From NCBI GenBank assembly GCA_933207985.1, contig OW240916.1, positions 135,779,802 to 135,843,801 of the forward strand: 64,000 nucleotides of DNA, read 5' to 3'. The notes below the pieces were generated by a model. It did no database searches, had not been told where the DNA came from, and saw only the letters and a program-made list of their open reading frames with translations. Every line of letters begins with the position of its first letter. Position 1 is the stretch's first letter. Made by a program: the position numbers and the translations under genes. This document shows positions 33,320-44,276 of the stretch, one piece after another. Origin of the DNA: Pelobates cultripes. Taxonomy: Eukaryota > Chordata > Amphibia > Anura > Pelobatidae.

Positions 33320-34884
33320 CAGGGAGTGCAGAATTATTAGGCAAGTTGTATTTTTGAGGATTAATTTTATTATTGAACAACAACCATGTTCTCAATGAAC
33401 CCAAAAAACTCATTAATATCAAAGCTGAATATTTTTGGAAGTAGTTTTTAGTTTGTTTTTAGTTATAGCTATGTTAGGGGGATATCTGTGTGTGCAGGTG
33501 ACTATTACTGTGCATAATTATTAGGCAACTTAACAAAAAACAAATATATACCCATTTCAATTATTTATTATTACCAGTGAAACCAATATAACATCTCAAC
33601 ATTCACAAATATACATTTCTGACATTCAAAAACAAAACAAAAACAAATCAGTGACCAATATAGCCACCTTTCTTTGCAAGGACACTCAAAAGCCTGCCAT
33701 CCATGGATTCTGTCAGTGTTTTGATCTGTTCACCATCAACATTGCGTGCAGCAGCAACCACAGCCTCCCAGACACTGTTCAGAGAGGTGTACTGTTTTCC
33801 CTCCTTGTAAATCTCACATTTGATGATGGACCACAGGTTCTCAATGGGGTTCAGATCAGGTGAACAAGGAGGCCATGTCATTAGATTTTCTTCTTTTATA
33901 CCCTTTCTTGCCAGCCACGCTGTGGAGTACTTGGACGCGTGTGATGGAGCATTGTCCTGCATGAAAATCATGTTTTTCTTGAAGGATGCAGACTTCTTCC
34001 TGTACCACTGCTTGAAGAAGGTGTCTTCCAGGAACTGGCAGTAGGACTGGGAGTTGAGCTTGACTCCATCCTCAACCCGAAAAGGCCCCACAAGCTCATC
34101 TTTGATGATACCAGCCCAAACCAGTACTCCACCTCCACCTTGCTGGCGTCTGAGTCGGACTGGAGCTCTCTGCCCTTTACCAATCCAGCCACGGGCCCAT
34201 CCATCTGGCCCATCAAGACTCACTCTCATTTCATCAGTCCATAAAACCTTAGAAAAATCAGTCTTGAGATATTTCTTGGCCCAGTCTTGACGTTTCAGCT
34301 TGTGTGTCTTGTTCAGTGGTGGTCGTCTTTCAGCCTTTCTTACCTTGGCCATGTCTCTGAGTATTGCACACCTTGTGCTTTTGGGCACTCCAGTGATGTT
34401 GCAGCTCTGAAATATGGCCAAACTGGTGGCAAGTGGCATCGTGGCAGCTGCACGCTTGACTTTTCTCAGTTCATGGGCAGTTATTTTGCGCCTTGGTTTT
34501 TCCACACGCTTCTTGCGACCCTGTTGACTATTTTGAATGAAACGCTTGATTGTTCGATGATCACGCTTCAGAAGCTTTGCAATTTTAAGAGTGCTGCATC
34601 CCTCTGCAAGATATCTCACTATTTTTGACTTTTCTGAGCCTGTCAAGTCCTTCTTTTGACCCATTTTGCCAAAGGAAAGGAAGTTGCCTAATAATTATGC
34701 ACACCTGATATAGGGTGTTGATGTCATTAGACCACACCCCTTCTCATTACAGAGATGCACATCACCTAATATGCTTAATTGGTAGTAGGCTTTCGAGCCT
34801 ATAGAGCTTGGAGTAAGACAACATGCATAAAGAGGATGATGTGGTCAAAATACTCATTTGCCTAATAATTTTGCACTCCCTGTA
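33318..34884 (-). mobile_element. Complete Tc1-like transposon, DD37E type
   Basis: The element is 33320-34882 (1563 bp) flanked by TA on both sides. The outer inverted repeats start CAGGGAGTGCAGAATTATTA and CAGGGAGTGCAAAATTATTA, identical over 25 bases but for one. A second, exact 23-bp inverted repeat lies inside at 33509-33531 and 34681-34703, giving an IR/DR-like arrangement with two sites per end about 180-190 bases apart. The single transposase gene is open. Family resemblance is to the TRT group of vertebrate Tc1-like elements. Confidence 0.95.
33648..34664 (-). CDS. Tc1-like transposase, full length and open
   Basis: The protein of 338 residues would cut and paste the element through a DDE/D catalytic domain. 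An N-terminal paired-like helix-turn-helix pair (about residues 10-105; SKIVRYLAEGCSTLKIAKLL and following) binds the terminal repeats, with a basic GRKKRVEKPRRK linker (49-60). The catalytic domain has D144 (VLWTDEMR), the Gly-rich box RRQQGGGGVLVWAGI (172-186), D237 (MQDNAPSH) and E275 (PDLNPIENLW). The gap between D237 and E275 is 37 residues, so DD37E, unlike the DD34E of classical Tc1. Length is normal for the family and there is no internal stop. The gene runs antisense to PIP5K1B. Confidence 0.95.
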   Translation of the reverse strand: MGQKKDLTGSEKSKIVRYLAEGCSTLKIAKLLKRDHRTIKRFIQNSQQGRKKRVEKPRRKITAHELRKVKRAAATMPLATSLAIFQSCNITGVPKSTRCAILRDMAKVRKAERRPPLNKTHKLKRQDWAKKYLKTDFSKVLWTDEMRVSLDGPDGWARGWIGKGQRAPVRLRRQQGGGGVLVWAGIIKDELVGPFRVEDGVKLNSQSYCQFLEDTFFKQWYRKKSASFKKNMIFMQDNAPSHASKYSTAWLARKGIKEENLMTWPPCSPDLNPIENLWSIIKCEIYKEGKQYTSLNSVWEAVVAAARNVDGEQIKTLTESMDGRLLSVLAKKGGYIGH

Positions 34885-36524
34885 TATATATTATATATAT
34901 AATAGATATATACACATATATTATATATATATATATACGTATAATTACAATAATAAATAAATTAAATAATAAAATAAATAAATACAATATTGAAACAAAA
35001 TTTAATGTTAATTATATATTCATATGTAATTTCATTCTAACTGTATTTTGTTATTAATATATATATATTGGTAACAAAATACACTTAGAATGACATTCTA
35101 TATATATCTATCTATCTATCTATATATAAAATACAAATAACCGCAAATAAATATATATAGATAAATACATATAATTACATAAAAGATTACATTAGTATAC
35201 ACGTAGAATTTAAATACCTATAAATGCATATATATTAAAATTCTACGTGTATATTTAAGTAATCTTTTAACATAATTATGTGATTTGATTAATTAAAATT
35301 TTATTGAAATGCCTGTCAAAACAGGGAGAAAGTGCAGAGAATTTAATTCGCAATCACTATATTTGATCCTGTAACTCTCCAAGACTCCATAAAACCTGTA
35401 CATAGGGGGTTCTGTTTTACTCGGGAGACTTTTCTGAACTCAAATATTAGTGTTTCAAACTGGTAAATTGTATTACAACGATGATATTTTAAGTAAAAGT
35501 GAAGTTTTTTGCATTTTTGCATTTTTTACAAACGAACGTCATGTTTATGGACTATATTATTGTTGTAATATGTTTTACTGTTTTAAAACACTAATATTTA
35601 TGTTTAGTGAAGTCTCCCGAGAATAACAATACCCCTCATGTACAGGTTTTATGGTGTTTTGGAAAGTTAGAGAGTCACATATAAGGCTTGCATTTCATTT
35701 TTTTGACATTGAAATTTGCCAGATTGGTTATGTTGCCTTTGAGTCCGTATAGTAGCCCAGGAATAAGAATTACCCCCATGATGGCATACCATTTGCAAAA
35801 GTAGACAACCCAAGGTATTGCAAATGGAGTATGTCCAGTCATTTTTAGTAGCCACTTAGTCACAAACACTGGCCAAATGTTCGTTTTTTGCTTTTTTCAC
35901 AAAAAACTAATATGAACGCTAACTTTGGCCAGTGTTTGTGACTAAGTGGCTACTAAAAAAGACTAAACATACCCCACGTTCAATACCTTGGGTTGTCTAC
36001 TTTTTCAAATGGTCTGCCATTATGGGGGTAATTCTCATTCCTGGGCTTCCACACCATCTCAAAGGTAACATTACTAATCTGGCAAATTTCAATGTGAAAA
36101 TGGAACGTTCTATATTTGACCCTGTAACTTTCCAAAACACCATAAAACCTGGTAATGGGGGGTACTGTTGTACTCGTGAGACATCGCTGATTACAAATAT
36201 GTGCATTTTTTTGCAGTTAAAGCTAGCAGTATTATGACATTTACAGCTAAAATGTGAGGCGGAACTACAATTTTTTTTAAAAATGTAAAATTTCTCACAG
36301 TTTTTTACATTTTATTCATAATAAATTATGTTTCATATATAAATATTTGCTATGAAATGAAAGCCCTGTTTCCCCTGAACAAAATGATATATAATAAGGG
36401 TGGGTGCATTTACTATGAAAGAGGTGTATTACGGTTGGACAGACATCTAGCGCAAATGCCAGGTTTTGTTTACATTTTGTTTTGTTCACAACGTGTACAT
36501 TTGGCTCCATCCTTAAGGGGTTAA
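34885..36524. repeat. Chain of long palindromes ending in CCTTAAGGGG/TTAA
   Basis: AT-rich palindromes (around 35035-35100, and 35180-35262 with ACGTAGAATTT and its inverse) are followed by a unit A (about 35365-35455), its inverse A' (about 35570-35685), a large hairpin (arms about 35695-35880 and 35915-36100), and A again (about 36105-36190). The right end is CCTTAAGGGG at 36511-36520 followed by TTAA, the terminus of the CCCCTTAAGG family. No ORF with a domain. Confidence 0.75.
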
Positions 36525-37800
36525 GCTTATTTATATTTTATTTTCTGTAAACTAAAGTTCAGCAGAGAAGGGTATAAACTCTTTTTGTAGTTACTGAACT
36601 GTCTATGGTTGTCCTTATGACTCCAAAGGAAATCTAAACCACTAATAATGTTATCAAGATGTTAATTGTCCTTTGTGTGAGTGCTGATAAAGAATGCTTG
36701 GTTGAAAGGATTTTCTATTTAGCAGTGAGAATTTGAGAACTAATTTTAGGTCAGACATTGCATAAGGATTGGAGAAAGACAAGAAGGGATTTAAAATCAA
36801 CTGGTTTGGTTTTCTATGCTTCTTTATTATTATTATTATTTATTATTATTATTAAGACTCTAATTGTGCCCCGTACATACATTATTGTGCAGTAAGGTTG
36901 CATGTCCCTTCTATATTTGCCTTTGGGTCTAAATCCACTCCTCTCTCATGTATGTAACAGAAGATTTCCTCTGGCCCTTGAAGTGCCAGTCATACACTAT
37001 TACCAACCAGTCAAATCACCCTTCTGTAAGCAAATCCTTACTCGTGTTATGTGAAAGGACAAGTGCCATAGGAGCACATATGCACATTTAAAGCTTCATT
37101 CATAAGAAATTGTGATTGAATCTAACAGTAACTTAAATCAGCCATGGCTGCTGTCAGTTTCAGCAATTAAACTCTTTCCCATGTATGGAACTGCTGAACT
37201 AAATTATATCCTGTAAACTTCTGCTGCTCAGGATCCGCTAAAAATATTTGATGGATTGTCTGACGGGTGTTAGCTACCTCCTAGTCATAACAGATCTCAA
37301 CACAGATTGTTGCAAATCTTATATGATTATTAAAGTTAAGTACTTTCTTTTTAATTTGCAAACATTTTGAATGTATTATTACTCTAAAACATCAAACTGG
37401 AAGTTAACTCCATGGTATTTGTTCAGGCTTTAATTTCCAGTGCTATCTGGGCCCCATTTCAAGGTTAATTATGTTAATATTTTTTAACATTTCTGGTAGA
37501 TATTGATAAACACATATTTTGGCATAGCTACTTGTTATTGCAATGAACCAATGTGGTTTTGAAAGACTTTGCATATATTCCAGAGCTGCATTCATGTCTG
37601 AGACCTATTGACATTCTTTTACACCTACACACACTCACAGCTCCGACAGACGTCTCACATACATTCACATTGATCCCCAAGAAACACATTCAGGCACATA
37701 CACACTGTCTTTGAAATGGACACCTACACACTCTTAATTACACTGTGGCATCTACAATCATACACATACATTTTGACACTCACGTCTGACACCAACACAC
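36525..37800. other. Intronic stretch
   Basis: Single-copy-looking intron with an ATT run (about 36828-36856) and a CA-containing segment after 37620. No gene supported. Confidence 0.4.
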
Positions 37801-37910
37801 ACTAACACTTGTAGATTATTTAAATAAATAATCCAGGCACAATAACCACTACAGCTCTTTGTAGTGGTTGTGGTGCCGGGATCCCCTCCCAGAGTAAGTA
37901 GTCAAACCAT

Positions 37911-38398
37911 TTAAAGGATGGGGGTAATTCTCCATACTCGTTTTCCTGGCACTATAGTGCCCTGAGGGTGCCCCCAACCTCAGGGTCCCCCTCTCGCCGG
38001 GCTCTAGGGTGAGGAAGGGGGTTAAACTTACCTCTTTCTCCAGCGCCGGGCGGGGAGCTCTCCTCCTCCTCTCTGTCTCCTCTCCTCCTCCTCGGCTGAA
38101 TGCGCATGCGCGGCAGAGGTTGCGCACGCATTCAGCCAGTCTCATAGGAAAGCATTCTCAATGCTTTCCTATGGACGCTGGCGTCTTCTCACTGTGATTT
38201 TCACAGTGAGAAGCACACACGCACCTCTAGCGGCTGTCAATGAGACAGCCACTAAAGGCTGGATTAACCCTGATATAAACATAGCAGTTTCTCTGAAACT
38301 GCTATGTTTATAGAAAAAAGGGTTAACCCTAGCTGGACCTGGCACCCAGACCACTTGATTAAGCTGAAGTGGTCTGGGTGCCTATAGTGGTCCTTTAA
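37911..38398 (+). mobile_element. TTAA MITE nested in hAT composite fragment
   Basis: Element 37915-38394 between TTAA at 37911-37914 and 38395-38398. The right end is CTATAGTGGTCCT. The left end is altered (AGGATGGGGGTAATTC) but continues into CTCGTTTTCCTGGCACTATAG. The corresponding site in the full hAT copy (GTTTAAGAAC near 48716) has a single TTAA, so it shows the empty site. Confidence 0.8.
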
Positions 38399-38459
38399 GA
38401 ACAACTTACTAACTTACCTGGGATCTGCTGGGATATGGGGCTGTAGTAGGGCATAGGAG

Positions 38460-38569
38460 CAGTGGTGTGTGTGAGGGGTGCAGTGTGTGTGAAAGGTTCA
38501 GTGTGTGTGTGTGGGGTGTAGTGTGTGAGGGGGACAGTGAGTGTGTGTGAGCAGTGTGTGTGTGAAGGT

Positions 38570-38600
<31 letters not shown>

Positions 38601-38800
38601 AGACAGTGTATGTCAGGGGTGCAGTGTGTGTGTGTGGGGGGCAGTTTGTGTGTGTGGGGGGGGTCAATGTGTGAGCAGTGCAGTGTGTGTGTGAAGGTTG
38701 CAGTGTGTCTGAGGGCGGCAGTGTATGTTGGGTGTACAATGTGTGTATGTGAGGGGGTCAGTGTATGTGTATGTGGGGCAATGTGTGTGTGATCTCCCCT
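38460..38800. repeat. TG-rich minisatellite
   Basis: GCAGTGTGTGTGTG units of varying length, about 340 bases, as in the matching position of the hAT composite at 48790-48900. Confidence 0.85.
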
Positions 38801-38960
38801 CCAGTCTGTGAAGGCACATTGCAGGGCTGGCACTTGGATAGCGCTAGCCCTGCATTAGCCGGCAGGGGAGAGCCTCGGGGTGGGGAGGGGCAAATGCAGG
38901 GCATTCCTCCAAGTACCATGTTGTTGAACCCTACACATTGGAGAGGCAAATATTGAGACA

Positions 38961-39111
38961 TTGGTGGTTAGTAGGCAAATAGAAGGGATAACGTAATACT
39001 CCCTAAACCATAACTCTAATTATGGATCTTGGAGGTGCATTCCTACTTGAAAATGTTAATGGCTGTTCTTTAACCTCAGCTCTCCCCACTCTTTTTCTGT
39101 TGGTTGTTGTG
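38961..39111. other. Short spacer
   Basis: No element recognised. Confidence 0.4.
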
Positions 39112-39290
39112 GTCATAGAAACATAGAATGTGACGGCAGATAAGAACCATTCTGCCCATCTAGTCTGCCCAATTTTCTAAATACTTTCATTAGTCCTGGC
39201 CTTATCTTATAGTTAGGATAGCCTTATGCCTATCCCACGCATGCTTAAACTCCTTCACTGTGTTAACCTCTACCACTTCAGCTGGAAGCC
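39112..39290 (-). pseudogene. CR1/L2-like LINE 3' end with ORF2 C-terminus
   Basis: Minus-strand translation reads PAEVVEVNTVKEFKHAWDRH then KAILTIR and a stop, the conserved C-terminal tail of CR1/Jockey-type ORF2 proteins. The 3' end finishes with TTCTATGTTTCTATG, a short tandem of the kind these LINEs use instead of poly(A). Dispersed frog repeats with this end are common (from memory). Confidence 0.7.
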
Positions 39291-40159
39291 TATACACTAC
39301 ACCCCCCCACACACACATACACTGAACCTTTCACACACACTGCACCCCTCACACATTGCACCACTGCTCCTATATCCTACTACAGCCCCATATCCCAGCA
39401 GACTCCAGATAAGTTGTCAAACTGTTCTTAAACGGTTTGACTACTTACTCTGGAAGGGGGTCCCGGCACTCCTTGCACCATAACCACTACATAGAGCAGA
39501 AGTGGTTATTGTGCATGGATTATTTCTTTAAATAATCTACAAGTGCCCCTCCCAGGATCAGGCTCTGGATCCACCACTGGTATATGACATGTATATTAAT
39601 GTGTATTAGTATATATATATATATATATATATATACCTACTATATTTACACATATATTAATGTACATTTATATATGCATAATACACAGATAACATTTATA
39701 TATTCATAATACACAGATAAATACACAGATAATATTACCATTTGTAATGAGCAGATATTGGCCCAGTCTTGTTGCTAGATGCAGACTCCATCACAATAAC
39801 ATATTTAAAGTGAAGAGCGCATCCACAGGACTTCAAAATAAACAAGATAACGTCATTTTTTTACAGTTGTGCCCTACATACATTCACCATTTCAGTCCTA
39901 TTACCAAGCTTTCCTTATTATGTCAAGGTAGTTGGACTGAAACATTGATTACATGCAAAGGGACGTCTGCTTAAAATAAATCTGCACTTTTGTTTATTTT
40001 GAAGCCTATGAGTGCTTTTTTTTTTACTTTGAAGTAATAATTTTTAATGTTAAGTTCTCTTTTCTAACTCTATATCTGCACACTATGCTGGCGTGACGCA
40101 TTATGGGGCTGGTAAATATTTTTTTTCCAGGGCTGCTTTTAATTCCCAGTCCGGCCCTG
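39291..40159 (-). mobile_element. Left-part copy of the hAT composite, inverted
   Basis: Read on the minus strand it starts CAGGGCCGGACTGGGAATTA (40159) and matches 47566-48830 block by block, but lacks the MITE present there: AAGGTAGTTGG/TTATGTCAAGG at about 39912-39931 is the empty site. It ends in CA-rich sequence at the LINE fragment, so the far terminus is lost. An AT microsatellite sits at 39610-39634. Confidence 0.8.
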
Positions 40160-41790
40160 CAGAATACTGAAATAACTTTAGGTGTTTATGTAATGGGCTT
40201 GAATGTTTTGAGTTCTATGAAAGCAATATCCATGTAACTAGCATAGAATACTTTGTAATATTTGATTTTAAGCTCATGTATTGTTATTTGTCTTTTGGTA
40301 TTTTACATTACACAGAGTACACATCTAGGGAAAAAGACCGGGGGATTTAGATGGGTAACGGTAGTGAGGGAAATTGGTGAAAGACTGAATGCATGTTTAT
40401 TTTAGTGTGGTTAGGCAACAATACCATGTAACATTTGTCTCTGTTAAGTAAAGCAAAAAATAAAATTCAAAAGAAGTGCTATTTAAAGCGTGAGAGAGAT
40501 TTTCCTACAAATGGGATGGGTACATGTCTATAAATAGAAAGGTAAGAGATGGATGGGAAAAAATGAGAAGTTGAGAAAGCAAGAAGGGAGGGAGTAGGAA
40601 ATGAAAGTCTAGATAAGAGAAAGTGAAATAGTTTGGTATGAGGGTAGTAAATACGCAGGGATCATACAAGCTGAAATGTGGTATGGCAGTATGTATGAGG
40701 GGCTGGATGAAAGAGAAAGTGTACTATGGAGACTATAATAGAGAGACAAATAGACTGTAGATAAGATAAATGAAGGTACGGTTTTGGAGCTAAAATCGAG
40801 AAAGAACTAATGGGCCTCAATGAGTAGAGGAAGAAGGACTTGAAGGCACAGGTAATGAAAGAAAGGAGTTGATAAAGAGTTGATATGAGTGATCATATCT
40901 CTAAGGCTCCGACTTGTTACGATTTTATAAATTCTCAGATTTAACTTTATTGTGTTGTAATGAAAGTTTATCTAGTGTGGATGTTGCTTCCTTTGTTTAT
41001 TTTTCATTAGCTACTTTGTTTGTCGAGACTTCGATTGTCCAGAAAGATACAATAGAGTGGACTTCTATTTTATTTGAAAGCTTTGGCAGATTAAAGCCGC
41101 AATCCTCTCAAGAGTTGCTATTCGGTATACAGGATATGGCCAGCTTTATCTGGCAATAAATACGCTCAGTTTGCTCCTGTTTAAAAATGCTTAGAACAAA
41201 GAACAATAATGGCAATTTCTAGCAGTATTTGGTTTAGATTGTTAGCGAGAAACTTCAAAAGACTTGGTTAAATTACCCTATAATAGAGCACACACAAAGG
41301 AAGGGAGTTATCTTTCAGATATATTTATATGATCTTCCACATATATGTGTATTTAGACACTATGCTGGAAGCAACATGCACCCTTTCTCATCCACATGGT
41401 CATATTTCTTCTTCACTTTACATTTATTATGTTCATTAAGTACCTTGGTACCAGATGTGGACAACAACAACAACATCTACTGCCTTAATAAATCCATAAA
41501 AGTTACTGTATTACTGCACTCATTTAATAGGATTCAGCCTCTCCTCTCCCTCTTGAATGCATGAGAGCACAGTTTTGAGATTGGTCATTTCAAGGAAAAT
41601 ATTATTTTACTCCCTCTGCCAATTCAATATGTTATCTCCTTTTGTGCATGACCTCTGGTAGTACACATCATGTTGTATTGCCATCAGGTTGTGATCATAT
41701 GAAATGCTGATCCAAACAAATTAAAGTGAGGCCTGATATTTTTGGAAACACCTTTTAAATGTTTTTTCTAAAATATTAAAATATATATAT
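40160..41790. other. Intronic stretch
   Basis: No repeat boundaries or genes recognised; open frames at 40914-41159 and 41376-41564 have no domain or splice support. Confidence 0.4.
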
Positions 41791-41794
41791 ATAC

Positions 41795-41995
41795 ATATAT
41801 ATACCTAGTAGAGAGCACTCTGGAGTCTTGATAAAGTAAATTCAAACTGCTGCTTTATTAAGCAAACACAGTGATAAACACAATAGTCGACATTTCAGTC
41901 TATGCAGACTTTTTTCAAGTATAGGTATATATATTTTGGTTGGAGATTGTGCACCAGAGCACAAAAATACCGGGAACATCGAGTGCTGGAACCTG
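41795..41995 (-). mobile_element. Penelope-like remnant with hammerhead-like core
   Basis: On the minus strand a stem AGTCT-GCAT-AGACT (41910-41897) is followed by GAAATGTC (41896-41889), as expected for GAAA plus a GUC cleavage triplet. The first core box is decayed (CTTGAAA for CUGANGA). It continues with AATAAAGCAGCAGTTTGAAT and AGACTCCAGAGTGCTC, a pattern typical of short Penelope-derived repeats. Confidence 0.45.
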
Positions 41996-42040
41996 GAAAT
42001 ATATATATATATATATATATATATATCAATATACTATATA
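41996..42040. repeat. AT dinucleotide microsatellite
   Basis: An (AT) run at about 41999-42026 directly precedes the TA insertion site of the Tc1 element. Confidence 0.9.
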
Positions 42041-42337
42041 CACTGAATAAAATTATAAACACAACACTTTTGTTTTTGACCCTGTTTTTCATGAGCTGAA
42101 CTCAAAAGATCTAAGACTTTTTCTATGTACACAAAAGGCCTATTTCTCTCAAATATTGTTCACAAACTGTCTAAATCTGTGTTAGTGAGCACTTCTCCTT
42201 TGCCAAGATAATCTACCCACCTCACAGGTGTGGCATTTCAAGATGCTGATTAGACAGCATGATTATTGCACAGGTGTGCCTTAGGCTGGCCACAATAAAA
42301 GGCCACTCTAAAATGTGCAGGTTTATCCCACAGCACA

Positions 42338-42917
42338 ATGCCACAGATGTCGCAAGTTTTGACTGCAGGAGTGTCCACAAGAGCTGTTGCCCGTGAATTG
42401 AATGTTCATTTCTCTATCATAAGCCTTCTCCAAAGGCGTTTCAGAGAATTTGGCAGAACATCTAACCGGCCTCACATCCACAGACCACATGTAACCACAC
42501 CAACCCAGCATCTTCACCTCCAAGATCGTCTGAGACCAGCCACCCGGACAGCTGCTGCAACGATCAGTTTGCATAACCCAAGGATTTCTGCACAAACTGT
42601 CAGAAACCATCTCAGGTAAGCTCATCTGCATGCCCGTTGTCCTCATCGGGGTCTCGACCTGACTGCAGTTCGTCATCGTAACCGATGCTCACATTCGATG
42701 GCGTCTGGCATTTTGGAGAGGTGTTCTCTTCACTGATGAATCCCGGTTTTCACTGTACAGGGCAGGTGGCATAAAGCGTGTATGGCATTGTGTGAGTGAG
42801 CGGTTTGCTGATGTCAGCGTTGTGGATGGTGTGGCCCATGGTGGCGGTGGGGTTATGGTATGGGCAGGTATGTTATGGACCACGAACACAGGTGCATTTT
42901 ATTGATGGCATTTTGAA
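42338..42917 (+). pseudogene. Tc1 transposase, N-terminal part
   Basis: The first frame (42338-42619) encodes the paired-like DNA-binding region: VARELNVHFSIISLLQRRFR, FGRTSNRPH and a second helix-turn-helix with RISAQTVRNHL. After a stop following VRNHLR the reading continues only in broken frames (RCSHSMASGIL, GERFADVSVVDG in different registers). It joins the LINE near 42930. This was a transposase of the classical Tc1 type; it is not functional here. Confidence 0.85.
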
Positions 42918-43055
42918 TGCACAGAGATACCGAGAGTCAAAGAGAACACCTAGGCAGCGAGCCTGCGTGATGGAGCTGATGGTAGCACCGTTGACTTGGA
43001 GGGAGACAGACTCAGGAGTAACACCACTTGAGGGAGGAAAGACCAGAATTTCAGT

Positions 43056-44024
43056 TTAGGTCAAGTTTAGTTTAAGGAAGTGGGCAGCCATCCAGTTAGA
43101 AACAGCAGAGAGGCAGTCAGAGACACTAGTCAAGAAGGACGGGGAGAGATCAGGAGAGGACAGGTAGATTTGCGTGTCATCTGCATAGAAATGATATTGG
43201 AAGCCAAAGGAGCTAATGAGTTTACCAAGGGAGGCAGTATAGATGGAGAAGAGTAGGGGACCAAGGACTGAACCTTGGGGGACACCAACAGAGAGGAGTT
43301 GGGGAGAAGAAGCAGATCCAGAGAAAGAGCGCTGGGAGAGGTAGGAGGAGCACCAGGAGAGAGCAATATCTTGTAGACCGATATTGCGGAGGATGAGAAG
43401 AAGCTGTTGATGATCAACAGTGTCAAAAGCCGCAGACAGGTCAAGGAGAATTAGGATAGAGTAGTGACCACGAGATTTTGCAGCGAGTAGATCATTGGAT
43501 ACTTTGGTCAGTGCCGTTTCCACAGAGTGCTTAGCGCGGAAACCAGACTGAAGCGGGTCTAGCAGAGAGTTGGACTCGAGGAAGTCTGTCAATCTCGCAT
43601 ACACAATTTTTTCAAGGATCTTGGATGCAAAAGGCAGTAGCGAGATAGGACGATAGTTGGATGGGGAGTTAGGGTCAAGACTGGGCTTCTTTAGAATTGG
43701 GGTTACAGTTGCATGTTTGAAGGGCAATGGAAATATACCAGAGGAGAGAGAGAGATTGAGAATTTTAGTGAGAGGTGGAGAAAGAGAAGAAGACAGAGTA
43801 CGGATGAGATGCGAGGGAATTGGATTTAGGGAGCAGGTGGTGGGGCGGGAGGACTGGAGCAGAGCAGAAACCTCTTCCAATGTAGCGGGTGGGAATGAAC
43901 ATAGAACAGCAGAGGGAGTGAAGTTAGGGGAAGTATTGTAAGGGGAAGAAGAAAGATGAGAGATCTCTTCTCTGATTGTAGAGATCTTGTCAGTGAAGTG
44001 AGTTGCAAAGTCTGAGGCGGTCAA
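43056..44024 (-). pseudogene. L2-like LINE reverse transcriptase
   Basis: The frame of 322 residues shows [19 protein letters not shown] (123-141), [13 protein letters not shown] (193-205, first catalytic Asp), [16 protein letters not shown] (247-262) and [11 protein letters not shown] (279-289, catalytic Asp pair). This motif set is typical of L2/CR1-clade LINEs and differs clearly from the L1-like LINE upstream. It ends at a premature TAA after LKLNLT where the family has Lys; the frame goes on TEILVFPPSSGVTPESVSLQ without a break to about 42935. So one nonsense mutation plus a physical truncation disable it. Confidence 0.92.
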
Positions 44025-44276
44025 GTTAGTAGGTGGAGGAGGAACAGCAGGGCGAAGAAGAGAGTTAAATGTGTGAAATAGTCATTTGGGTTCGCGGGAG
44101 AGTGTGGTTATGAGGGTATTGAAGTAATTAACTTTTGCAGAGGAAAGAGTCAAGCTGTATGAGCTCAGCATAAATTTATAGTGGAGAAAGTCAGATGCAC
44201 AGTGAGACTTTCTCCAACAGCGTTCAGCAGTTCTGGAGCATTTTTGGAGGTATCGAGTGAGCTTGGTGTGCCATGG

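Larger units (their letters stand above)
37801..38960 (+). mobile_element. Fragment of the hAT composite family with nested MITE
   Basis: The sequence CTTGTAGATTATTTAAATAA through CAGAGTAAGTAGTCAAACC (37810-37910) and then AACTTACCTGG and GGATATGGGGCTGTAGTAGG (38400-38450) is the same as the uninterrupted 48607-48775 in the full copy. Between them sits a TTAA MITE. A TG-rich minisatellite follows. Termini are missing. Confidence 0.7.

Noticed and set aside
33648..34664. Open 338-residue frame as a domesticated host gene
   Set aside because: It sits inside intact terminal repeats flanked by TA, so it is an element's own transposase.
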